8,773 nucleotides of DNA. It comes from JAQVSH01 sp964451605 (lineage in GTDB: Bacteria > Bacteroidota > Bacteroidia > Bacteroidales > UBA4181). The DNA is taken from positions 1 through 8,773 of the forward strand of contig CAYVJA010000083.1 of NCBI GenBank assembly GCA_964451605.1, in the 5' to 3' direction. The translations under genes were made by a program, and so were the position numbers. The notes beneath the pieces are model-generated. The model was not told where the DNA came from. It made no database searches and saw nothing but the letters and a program-made list of their open reading frames with translations. Positions 1-5,900 of this stretch are shown in pieces (position 1 is the stretch's first letter; each line of letters begins with the position of its first letter).

Positions 1-1113
1 ATTGAAGGTGAGCCCGGTCTCCTGCGGAGGCGTGTCGGAGGCGCATTGAATGGCTGTGAGATATTGCGACAAAACCACCCTGCGCTCCAGTTCGGCCGCT
101 TCGGGCGCTTTGCACTGCGAAAAGTCTACGGCGCCTCCACTCTCCCAAAACCTCTTCCAGTGGGTTTTGGCCAGGTTGAGGGTTTCGGAAAAGGTGGGTG
201 TGGTTTCGGAGGGGCGTTCGGCCGAAAAGCGGCACGAAAAGGCCAGGGGACGGCCTGCCTGTTTCGGCAGAAGTACAAAGTAGTGAGGCGCTTTTTCGGT
301 GAGTCGGGCATCGCCCTCCCAGTTGATCTGTACATAGTAGTTGGTTTCGTCGAGCTTTCGGACCAACAGAGCATGATGGCTCCCTGTGTCGAGGAGGGTG
401 GTGGTGTGTTTATCGGCATAGTCCCATCGGCAGGTGTCGTCGGAGTGTTGCCCGGTGGGGTATCCAAATCGAAAGTTGATGCCGATGGGTTCGCCGAAGC
501 TTTCGGAGGGGATAATTTGTGCCGCTATCTCATCGCGTGTGGGGTGGCATACCGTCTGTACCGAGACCGTTTTCCCATTCAGCCGAAAACGGCTATCGAT
601 ATAACCCTCCCAAAGGTTGAGCCGTTGCGATACGCTATCTATTTGAGAAGGCTCAGGTTTTTGGCCGTTACTAAGGGGCAGTTCGAGCCCCACTACGCCC
701 AGATGGAGCCGGTGGGGATTGACGCGGTACCACTCAATGGCCTCCTTTTGCCGCTGAGGCGCTGTTCTCGACTGGATGGAGTAGAGTTCGGGCTTTCCCC
801 TGAAGTTGTATGCCTGCAGTGTTTCGGTGTGCTTGTATCCGTTGGGATTGGGAAAGCTGTGCCATCCCCACGAGGCCTGGGTTCCCGGATAGACGCCCGA
901 CGCGTAGTGTTCGGGGAAGGTTTGCAGCCCTGTGGCATCGACGGTGAAGGCGAAGCTGCCATTTCCAACCGACAAGGAGGCAAGTTTATCGATGCGCTCT
1001 ACTACCGGGCAGTTGCGGGTTACCAATGCCTGTCGGTTAATGGGGGTTCTATTTTCGCCCCGGCACGAGGGGAGGAGAAGAACGAGCAGCGCTATGGCGG
1101 CGAGCGATTTCAT
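1..1113 (-). CDS. GH65-like glycoside hydrolase lipoprotein, N-terminal 371 residues (cut by window edge)
   Basis: Translating the minus strand from the ATG at 1113 gives 371 codons without a stop down to base 1, so the 3' half lies outside the window. The protein starts with a lipoprotein signal: a short basic start, a Leu/Ala core and the lipobox LPSC with Cys17, so it should be lipid-anchored in the envelope. The mature part carries stretches typical of Bacteroidales proteins annotated as glycosyl hydrolase family 65-like: LASLSVGNGSFAFTVDATG near residue 43, LQTFPEHYASGVYPGTQASW, WGWHSFPNPNGYKHTETL, NPHRLHLGVVGLELP near 130, and the edge segment SDTPPQETGLTFN. The all-helical catalytic barrel lies mostly beyond the edge, so the catalytic Glu cannot be checked. 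Substrate is unknown; family membership is recalled, not searched. It is divergent from 1413. The plus-strand 409-residue ORF over the same bases is its antisense shadow. Confidence 0.85.
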   Translation of the reverse strand, partial: MKSLAAIALLVLLLPSCRGENRTPINRQALVTRNCPVVERIDKLASLSVGNGSFAFTVDATGLQTFPEHYASGVYPGTQASWGWHSFPNPNGYKHTETLQAYNFRGKPELYSIQSRTAPQRQKEAIEWYRVNPHRLHLGVVGLELPLSNGQKPEPSQIDSVSQRLNLWEGYIDSRFRLNGKTVSVQTVCHPTRDEIAAQIIPSESFGEPIGINFRFGYPTGQHSDDTCRWDYADKHTTTLLDTGSHHALLVRKLDETNYYVQINWEGDARLTEKAPHYFVLLPKQAGRPLAFSCRFSAERPSETTPTFSETLNLAKTHWKRFWESGGAVDFSQCKAPEAAELERRVVLSQYLTAIQCASDTPPQETGLTFN

Positions 1114-1167
1114 AGAAGTAGGGGTTTTACACAGGTCTGCTTGCCGTTAGGCTCAGCCCTAAAAGTA

Positions 1168-1200
1168 CAAACATTTTTTCTTTGCATGCATTCTATGCAA
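1168..1200 (-). promoter_or_regulatory. Weak promoter and operator candidate for the GH65-like gene
   Basis: Read on the minus strand, AATGTTTG (1175-1168) is one mismatch from the Bacteroides -7 box TAnnTTTG, and a TTG lies 22 bases upstream (1200-1198), slightly longer than usual spacing. Between and overlapping them is an inverted repeat, TTGCAT (1182-1187) and ATGCAA (1195-1200), with a 7-base spacer. This would place transcription start near 1161, leaving a leader of about 48 bases. Both elements are imperfect, so this is a candidate only. Confidence 0.3.
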
Positions 1201-1306
1201 GTGGATTCTTTTTCTGGTGAAAAAAGGCCCGAACCGACGCGATTGGGGTATCTCCAGCGCTCTTCGGGGAGTTAAAATCAATTCATTATCAAGCTGGTGA
1301 GTTGTG

Positions 1307-1339
1307 TTTGATTCTGATTGCGCTATTGGGGTTCCTTTG
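1307..1339 (+). promoter_or_regulatory. Candidate promoter for the TMTC-like gene
   Basis: TTTG at 1307-1310 is followed after 21 bases by TTCCTTTG at 1332-1339. The second element matches the Bacteroides primary-sigma -7 box TAnnTTTG except for one base. Transcription would start around 1346, giving a leader of about 65 bases before the ATG at 1413. The spacing is at the upper end of what is usual. Confidence 0.4.
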
Positions 1340-1346
1340 AGTGCAA

Positions 1347-1378
1347 TTCGCAATGTAGAATAGATATTACATTGCGAA
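1347..1378. repeat. Perfect 11-bp inverted repeat in the leader of the TMTC-like gene
   Basis: TTCGCAATGTA (1347-1357) and TACATTGCGAA (1368-1378) are exact reverse complements separated by 10 bases. The arms have only four G/C pairs and no T-run follows on either strand, so an intrinsic terminator is unlikely. It starts where the predicted transcription start falls, which fits a dimeric regulator's operator or a stem at the mRNA 5' end. The regulator is not in the window. Confidence 0.6.
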
Positions 1379-1412
1379 AAATTTCAGAGTCAATCATTCA
1401 TTCCTTTTTCAA

Positions 1413-2819
1413 ATGCAAAACCCACAACAGGTGTCTACATGCATTCCGTTCGAGCGGTTTTCCCGATATCTCTCCGTTAACCAGGTGCGTTATCTGTGTG
1501 CCCTCTTGTTGGTGGCCGTGGTGATAGCCATTTATCATCCCATGCTTCAGCATGCCTTTCTGTTATCATGGGATGACGAGTGGATGGTACTGAACAACTA
1601 CACCTTTTCGTGGTCGTGGCCCAACCTGTGGCGGATTCTTTCGGAGTATTACACAGGGCAATATAGCCCGTTAAACCAGATAATCTACACCCTGATCTAT
1701 AAGTTGGCCGGAAAGGATCCCCTCTTTTTTCACGCGATGTCGCTTTCGCTGCACGCCATTAATGTGCTGTTGGTTTTTCGCCTCACGGAGGGTTTCATCA
1801 CGGCTTCTCTTCCCGGGCGGCCACGGCCCGCTACGCTTTCGTTGCCGCGCAGGGAGGGCCTGGTCTCTGATTTTTCGCTTCCTGCGGCTTTCATTACCGC
1901 ACTGCTGTTTGCCGTTCATCCGTTGCAGGTAGAGGCGGTTGCCTGGATCAGCGCCTCTAAGGTATTGCTCTATACCTCCTTCTATCTGGCAGCATTGGGG
2001 TGTTACCTGCTATATCTTCTCCGGGAGCAGAGCCGTTATTACTATCTGGCTCTGTTGGCCTTTGTTCTCTCTTTTGGCGGCAAGGAGCAGGCTGTCATGC
2101 TTCCGTTTGCGCTGCTTTGGGCCGATTGGCTTTTGCATCGCAACCTGAAAGAGGCCGGCCTCTGGTTCGAAAAGCTCCCTTTTATGGTCATTGCCTTGGT
2201 ATTCTGCTACGTTACCATTCGGTCGCACGCCTCAACCGATAGGGGCATTTTATCGGAAGAGGCGGTCTATCCCCTGTTTCAGCGATTGGCTTTGGGATCG
2301 TACGCACTCACCGAATATCTGGTCAAAACGCTCTTTCCGGTACATCAACTCTTCTTCTACCCCATTCCGTTTCGCATAGGCGACCCTCTGCCGCTTCGTT
2401 TCTATTTCTATCCCATCCTCCTTATCGTTATGGGGTTATCGCTTTGGCCTCTGTTGAAAAAGAGAGGGATTTGGGCAGGGGTCGCCTTTTTTCTCCTGCA
2501 TATTGCCTTGGTGCTCCATATAGTTCCGATGTCGCGCTTTACCGTAGTGGCCGACAGGTATCTCTACCTGGCCGGTCCGGGCCTCTTTTTCCTGTTGGCG
2601 CTCACCCTTCTGCGCGTTGTTCGCCGGGTGCGCAGGCCGCGATGGGTATGGATTCCCTTTCTACTCTACCTCATCTCTCTCGGTTCGGCATCGCATCTGC
2701 GGGTTCGGGTTTGGCAAAACGATGCGACGCTGAAAAAAGAGATTACCCTCCTGTTGGAAAAACGAATAGAGAAAGAGAAATCCTCACCTCCTATCCCAAA
2801 ATCTGTCGATCATGAATAA
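1413..2819 (+). CDS. TMTC-like multi-pass membrane glycosyltransferase (GT-C type) without TPR repeats
   Basis: A 468-residue hydrophobic protein with roughly ten membrane segments, the first near residues 25-42. It shows the landmarks of the TMTC/PMT-like GT-C superfamily, which use lipid-linked sugars on the outer face of the inner membrane: an acidic WDDEW (53-57) in the first outer loop, QYSPLNQIIYTLIYKL, FHAMSLSLHAINVLLVF (106-122), AVHPLQVEAVAWISASKVL (167-185), GGKEQAVMLPF, VADRYLYLAGPG (379-390) and the closing VWQNDATL. Bacterial relatives usually continue into TPR repeats here; this one ends in a short charged tail. Residues 132-155 form an Arg/Pro-rich insert between two membrane segments, flanked by two FITA copies. 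The start at 1413 is the first ATG after the predicted promoter and leaves a short cytoplasmic N-terminus. Acceptor and sugar are unknown. Its 3' end overlaps the remnant peptide gene, suggesting co-transcription with the peptide block. Confidence 0.75.
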   Translation: MQNPQQVSTCIPFERFSRYLSVNQVRYLCALLLVAVVIAIYHPMLQHAFLLSWDDEWMVLNNYTFSWSWPNLWRILSEYYTGQYSPLNQIIYTLIYKLAGKDPLFFHAMSLSLHAINVLLVFRLTEGFITASLPGRPRPATLSLPRREGLVSDFSLPAAFITALLFAVHPLQVEAVAWISASKVLLYTSFYLAALGCYLLYLLREQSRYYYLALLAFVLSFGGKEQAVMLPFALLWADWLLHRNLKEAGLWFEKLPFMVIALVFCYVTIRSHASTDRGILSEEAVYPLFQRLALGSYALTEYLVKTLFPVHQLFFYPIPFRIGDPLPLRFYFYPILLIVMGLSLWPLLKKRGIWAGVAFFLLHIALVLHIVPMSRFTVVADRYLYLAGPGLFFLLALTLLRVVRRVRRPRWVWIPFLLYLISLGSASHLRVRVWQNDATLKKEITLLLEKRIEKEKSSPPIPKSVDHE

Positions 2820-2996
2820 GTTCACTTTCTGCCGTCTGTTCATTGCCATCGCCTTTGAATCGGTTCAGGCCCTCTGACGGGGGCCGAAAGAGTGATTTGT
2901 GCCGACGGAGGAACCAGGTTCCAAAAGTTGGCAATCCGGAGGGGGGAATTCCTCTGCGGATCGGAAGAGTTATACTGTTCGTTTTCTGAGAGATAG
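2812..2996 (+). pseudogene. Probable frameshifted NVEAL-like small secreted peptide gene
   Basis: An ATG at 2812 overlaps the end of the upstream gene by 8 bases and opens 21 codons beginning MNKFTFCRLFIAIAF, ending at TGA 2875-2877. The frame starting at 2877 then stays open for 39 codons to TAG 2994-2996 and reads like protein: TGAERVICADGG, then GEFLCGSEELYC. Removing one CT from the CTCT at 2872-2875 joins the two as SVQALTGAE, very close to the NVEAL-type motif (NVEALTGGE style) of Bacteroidetes small secreted peptides. The joined product has about 60 residues, a hydrophobic leader and three cysteines after the motif. The leader-to-motif distance is shorter than usual, so more sequence may have been lost. 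It lies directly before an intact peptide of the same style (3048). Alternative: a non-coding leader and chance reading frames. Confidence 0.42.
2868..2961. other. Cluster of palindromes and hairpins upstream of the peptide gene
   Basis: Three structures lie close together. GGCCCTC (2868-2874) pairs with GGGGGCC (2879-2885) around a TGAC tetraloop, with one G-T pair. GGAACC-A-GGTTCC (2910-2922) is a perfect 13-base palindrome. ATCCGGAGG (2934-2942) pairs with CCTC (2951-2954) and CGGAT (2957-2961) through a 2-base bulge. None is followed by a T-run. They overlap the proposed broken gene, so they may be regulatory, transcript-stabilising or chance. Confidence 0.35.
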
Positions 2997-3047
2997 TGTG
3001 TATCAATAGATATTCTATAAATCCAATTAATTAATAATCAAATTGTT

Positions 3048-3407
3048 ATGAAAAGAAATAAGTTTTACCTGGTAGGTCTCACCCTGTTTCTGATGGTGAT
3101 AGGCATGAATCTGCAATATGCCCTGAACGACTATGGCATGTTAAGCCTCCGTTTTAACCCCGAGATCCTGGCCACCGGCACCGGAGGAAGTGGCACCGGC
3201 GAACCCGATTATTCCTATATGGCACAGTTGGAGGCTGATGAATGTATCCTTTACCAAGTTTATTTGGAGGCTGGTGCGTTATTCAGAGGTGTGCCTGTTG
3301 CTGCTGCGGGAACCTACACAGCCTACGGTTCAAAGATGGTCTGTGAGTTTTCGCTGTTCTCACGCTGCAATCAGAATCTGGTAACGCCATGTGCGGAAAT
3401 TAACTGA
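3048..3407 (+). CDS. NVEAL-like small secreted peptide (119 residues)
   Basis: The protein has a basic start (MKRNK), a hydrophobic leader at about residues 6-25, a short linker, and FNPEILATG at 36-44, where NPEIL aligns with the NVEAL motif of the small Bacteroidetes family Pfam calls NVEAL (PF14055, named from memory). A Gly/Thr-rich stretch GTGGSGTGEP follows (44-53), then a C-terminal part with four cysteines at 66, 99, 107 and 115, the last three spaced eight residues apart. The family is usually described as exported, of unknown function, and is often found beside 6-bladed propeller lipoproteins, as here. The start is preceded by a very AT-rich stretch (3001-3047), the usual form of efficient translation start in this phylum. 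It ends in tandem stops (TGA TAA). A strong hairpin follows, separating it from the next gene. Processing after the motif is a guess. Confidence 0.65.
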   Translation: MKRNKFYLVGLTLFLMVIGMNLQYALNDYGMLSLRFNPEILATGTGGSGTGEPDYSYMAQLEADECILYQVYLEAGALFRGVPVAAAGTYTAYGSKMVCEFSLFSRCNQNLVTPCAEIN

Positions 3408-3419
3408 TAATATGATTTG

Positions 3420-3459
3420 TGGTTCTGTGGCGAGATTCTTTCCACTCGCCACAGAACCA
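3420..3459 (+). terminator. Strong hairpin between peptide gene and propeller genes
   Basis: TGGTTCTGTGGCGAG (3420-3434) and CTCGCCACAGAACCA (3445-3459) are perfect reverse complements, a 15-bp stem with a 10-base loop. It begins 12 bases after the peptide stop codon. What follows is TTAATCTCC, only a poor T-run, so complete termination is doubtful. A partial terminator or a 3'-end stabiliser for the peptide mRNA fits best, giving more peptide than propeller transcript. Confidence 0.7.
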
Positions 3460-3492
3460 TTAATCTCCGGTTGCATACTAACGAAAATCACT

Positions 3493-4692
3493 ATGAAGAA
3501 CACATCATCTATCCTTTTGCTAACAACTCTCTGTCTTATTAGTGCGTGTGAGCGAAAATCGATGGTCAGAGACTATGCCCCCAGCTTCCCGGTAGAGACC
3601 ATACAGGTTGATCTGGACGATATTCCTAAAGATCCTGCTAACCAACAGCCTTTGGCTAGGGAACGGATTGTGCATGATTTTTGGGTACAGCTCGAAACCT
3701 CCCCTGAATGTCTGATTGCGAGTGTAGATCAGCTGCAGGTCTGTTGCAACAAAATCTTTGTGCTGGATAAGGATATTGCCAATGCCCTCTTTGTATTTGA
3801 TATGAAGGGGCGTTTTCTCTATCAGGCAGGAAGGAAAGGGCGGGGCCCCGGGGAGTATTTCGAGGCAAGTCAGTTTACCGTAGATTCTGTAAACCGGATG
3901 GTAGTGCTATTCGATTCGCAGACGCGTGATTTTCACCGCTATCGAATCTCCGATGGCCGGTTTATCAGCACTCTTCCTGCCGATAAAAGCTATGCTGTAA
4001 ACTCGGGCATCTACTTCGACTCTCTATCGTATGCGCTCGATCAGATCTATCACCTTCCCTTCAAGGGGAAGACGCAGTACCATCTGAACCTCTTCAGAGG
4101 TGATTCGATTGTGGGGTTCAAGCACCTTCAAAAGGGTCATTTTCTGCCCAACAAGTTTCCTTTTACCGTCTCTTCCGGGAAGATATTCTACACCCCCATT
4201 CGCTGTGATACCATCTTCGAGATTGACAAAAACGGAATTAAGCGCGGTGTTTTCATTGATTTTGGCAAACGGGCCTTACCCCTCGACTATCTTGAGCGGG
4301 GCTTTTCGAAGGAGAAACCTGCTAAGTTATTGAGCTCGGGCTATGCCATTAATTTGCGTAGTGTTTTGGAGACCGATCGCTTCTTCTATTGTTCTTTTTT
4401 GTGTGGGCCTCTCCAGCGGGATGTGTTTTACGATAAAATTACCCACGTGCGACATCCGCACATTAATTTTTCGGGACGGCAACCCAATTCATTTCGTGCT
4501 ACCTACGGGAACTATTTTGTGGCTCCTTTGGTGATTATTCCATACGCAAGTGATACGCCTGATTCGGTGATTCGTGCGATTGATGCCCGACGTTCGGCCG
4601 AGCATCGGGCCATTCTCCAATATATGCAGGAGGGCGATAACCCGGCACTCTATTTTGTGGAGATTAAACCTGTTGATCCTACGGACTTATGA
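3493..4692 (+). CDS. 6-bladed beta-propeller lipoprotein, copy 1
   Basis: 399 residues. The ATG at 3493 is chosen because it begins a clean lipoprotein signal (MKNTSSILLL to LISAC, lipobox Cys19); the longer open frame from 3391 would run through the hairpin and bury this signal. No acidic surface-export tag follows the Cys, so a periplasm-facing anchor is likely. After a DYAPSFPVETI entry strand come repeated beta strands with the family hallmark RGPGEY (117-122), then VDSVNRMVVLFD, QYHLNLFRGDS, IRCDTIFEIDKNG (237-249), VFIDFGK, and a closing EGDNPALYFVEIKP. This is the Bacteroidetes 6-bladed propeller family (DUF4934/DUF5128, BF3164-like; recalled). Such propellers bind ligands or partners; no enzyme motif is seen. 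Its stop overlaps the start of the next gene (ATGA), so the two are translationally coupled. Confidence 0.83.
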   Translation: MKNTSSILLLTTLCLISACERKSMVRDYAPSFPVETIQVDLDDIPKDPANQQPLARERIVHDFWVQLETSPECLIASVDQLQVCCNKIFVLDKDIANALFVFDMKGRFLYQAGRKGRGPGEYFEASQFTVDSVNRMVVLFDSQTRDFHRYRISDGRFISTLPADKSYAVNSGIYFDSLSYALDQIYHLPFKGKTQYHLNLFRGDSIVGFKHLQKGHFLPNKFPFTVSSGKIFYTPIRCDTIFEIDKNGIKRGVFIDFGKRALPLDYLERGFSKEKPAKLLSSGYAINLRSVLETDRFFYCSFLCGPLQRDVFYDKITHVRHPHINFSGRQPNSFRATYGNYFVAPLVIIPYASDTPDSVIRAIDARRSAEHRAILQYMQEGDNPALYFVEIKPVDPTDL

Positions 4693-5861
4693 AGAACCTA
4701 TCTTTTAGTTTGTTGATCTTGTGTTGCATTGCATGTTCCCCCAATAGTACGCTGATTGATTACTCTCCCACCTTCCCGGTGGAAACCTTCCTGGTGAATC
4801 CGGAAGGGATTGAGGGAGAAATCTCGTCTCCCATGATCACTCCCGATAAAGTGCGACGCACCTTTTGGGTAAAACTGCAAACCAAACCCGAGTGTCTGAT
4901 TGGGCATATCGATCAGTTGCGGATATTTCGCGATCGGATCTACATTCTGGATCGGGAACAGACAAAGAGTCTCTATGTGTTCGATAGTAAAGGGAACTTT
5001 CTTTTTCGCCCCGGTAGCCCGGGGCGTGGTCCGGGAGAGTATTATGAGCCTACACAGTTTTACATAGACTCTCTGGCAAATCGCCTGGCGATACTGGATG
5101 CACAGATGAAAAGGGTGCATTGGTACAACCTGGCAGATGGCCTCTTTTTGAAGAGCGTTAAACTGGATAACAGCTTCTATTTTTGCTCGGGAGTTGTGTT
5201 CGACAGCCTGGTAGTTGCATTCGATCAGCATTTGATTAACCCCCGAAAAGGAGAGGCCCAATACCACCTCAACTTTTTTCGGAATGATACGGTTTTCGGA
5301 TTTAAGCCCCTCTTGCGTGATTACCAGTTTATATCGAAGGATGTATTCTCTGTAACAAACAATAAAGTGTATTACAACCCTATACGATGTGATACCATTT
5401 TCGAGATAAACAGGTATGGGGTTGAAAGGGCCATGTATATCGACTTTGGAAAATATGCGTTGCCCCAAAACTTTCAGTACGCCGACGATCCGGAAGAGCA
5501 GGCAGTGCAGTTACTGAAATCAAAGTTTGTAATAGCGATTTCCGGTGTGCTTGAAACTTCTCGCTATCTCTTTTTTTCATACACATTGCAGACGATTAAC
5601 AGGACGGTCTGCATTGAAAAGGCCACCAAACGGGTTTTCCGCGACCTTCGTTATGCCGATATGGTGGCATACCGCTTTATCGGTTCGTTTGGTGAGTATC
5701 TGGTGGCGGCAGAGTACAACTATCCTGAGAAATGGAATAGAGGGAATGCTTCGTACCGGGCATTTCTGGATAGTGTTCACTTCGCTGAACACAAGGAGGT
5801 GGTAAGCACGCTCAGGGAGGGTGATAACCCTATCTTACATTTTGTGGATTTGAGCTTGTAA
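4689..5861 (+). CDS. 6-bladed beta-propeller lipoprotein, copy 2
   Basis: 390 residues, a diverged tandem paralogue of the gene before it. It starts within that gene's stop codon region (ATGA at 4689-4692). The signal runs into CCIAC with Cys16 as the likely lipidated residue, although the -3 position is Cys rather than Leu. Shared blocks in the same order are DYSPTFPVETF (24-34), FWVKLQTKPECLI (59-71), PGRGPGEYYEPTQF (111-124), FDSLVVAFDQ, KGEAQYHLNFFRNDTV, YYNPIRCDTIFEI (228-240), YIDFGKYALP and EGDNPILHFVDL. Every major block is retained, so both copies look functional. Cys69 and Cys234 match Cys73 and Cys238 of copy 1. The two copies may pair, or recognise different partners. No catalytic residues were recognised. 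Confidence 0.83.
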   Translation: MKNLSFSLLILCCIACSPNSTLIDYSPTFPVETFLVNPEGIEGEISSPMITPDKVRRTFWVKLQTKPECLIGHIDQLRIFRDRIYILDREQTKSLYVFDSKGNFLFRPGSPGRGPGEYYEPTQFYIDSLANRLAILDAQMKRVHWYNLADGLFLKSVKLDNSFYFCSGVVFDSLVVAFDQHLINPRKGEAQYHLNFFRNDTVFGFKPLLRDYQFISKDVFSVTNNKVYYNPIRCDTIFEINRYGVERAMYIDFGKYALPQNFQYADDPEEQAVQLLKSKFVIAISGVLETSRYLFFSYTLQTINRTVCIEKATKRVFRDLRYADMVAYRFIGSFGEYLVAAEYNYPEKWNRGNASYRAFLDSVHFAEHKEVVSTLREGDNPILHFVDLSL

Positions 5862-5900
5862 CCATTGCATTCGTTTATTCTTTTATCAACTCCTTATCGT

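Noticed and set aside
126..983. Short minus-strand ORFs at 126-467 and 693-983
   Set aside because: They lie in a different frame from the 371-codon GH65-like reading frame and are Pro/Ser/Thr-rich shadows of it.
46..1275. 409-residue plus-strand ORF
   Set aside because: It is antisense to the GH65-like gene, whose minus-strand translation shows a lipoprotein signal and conserved blocks. The plus-strand product has no recognisable features.
1347..1378. Inverted repeat as an intrinsic terminator
   Set aside because: The stem is AT-rich and no T-run follows on either strand.
2791..3006. 71-residue minus-strand ORF in the peptide-upstream gap
   Set aside because: No leader or domain is visible, and it runs opposite to the block. 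The plus-strand remnant reading explains the stretch better.
3391..3492. Extended N-terminus for propeller copy 1
   Set aside because: It would start inside the peptide gene and translate the hairpin, hiding the lipoprotein signal that begins at 3493.
4698..5468. 256-residue minus-strand ORF
   Set aside because: It covers propeller copy 2, which has paralogue support and a lipoprotein signal; the reverse product shows no domain.
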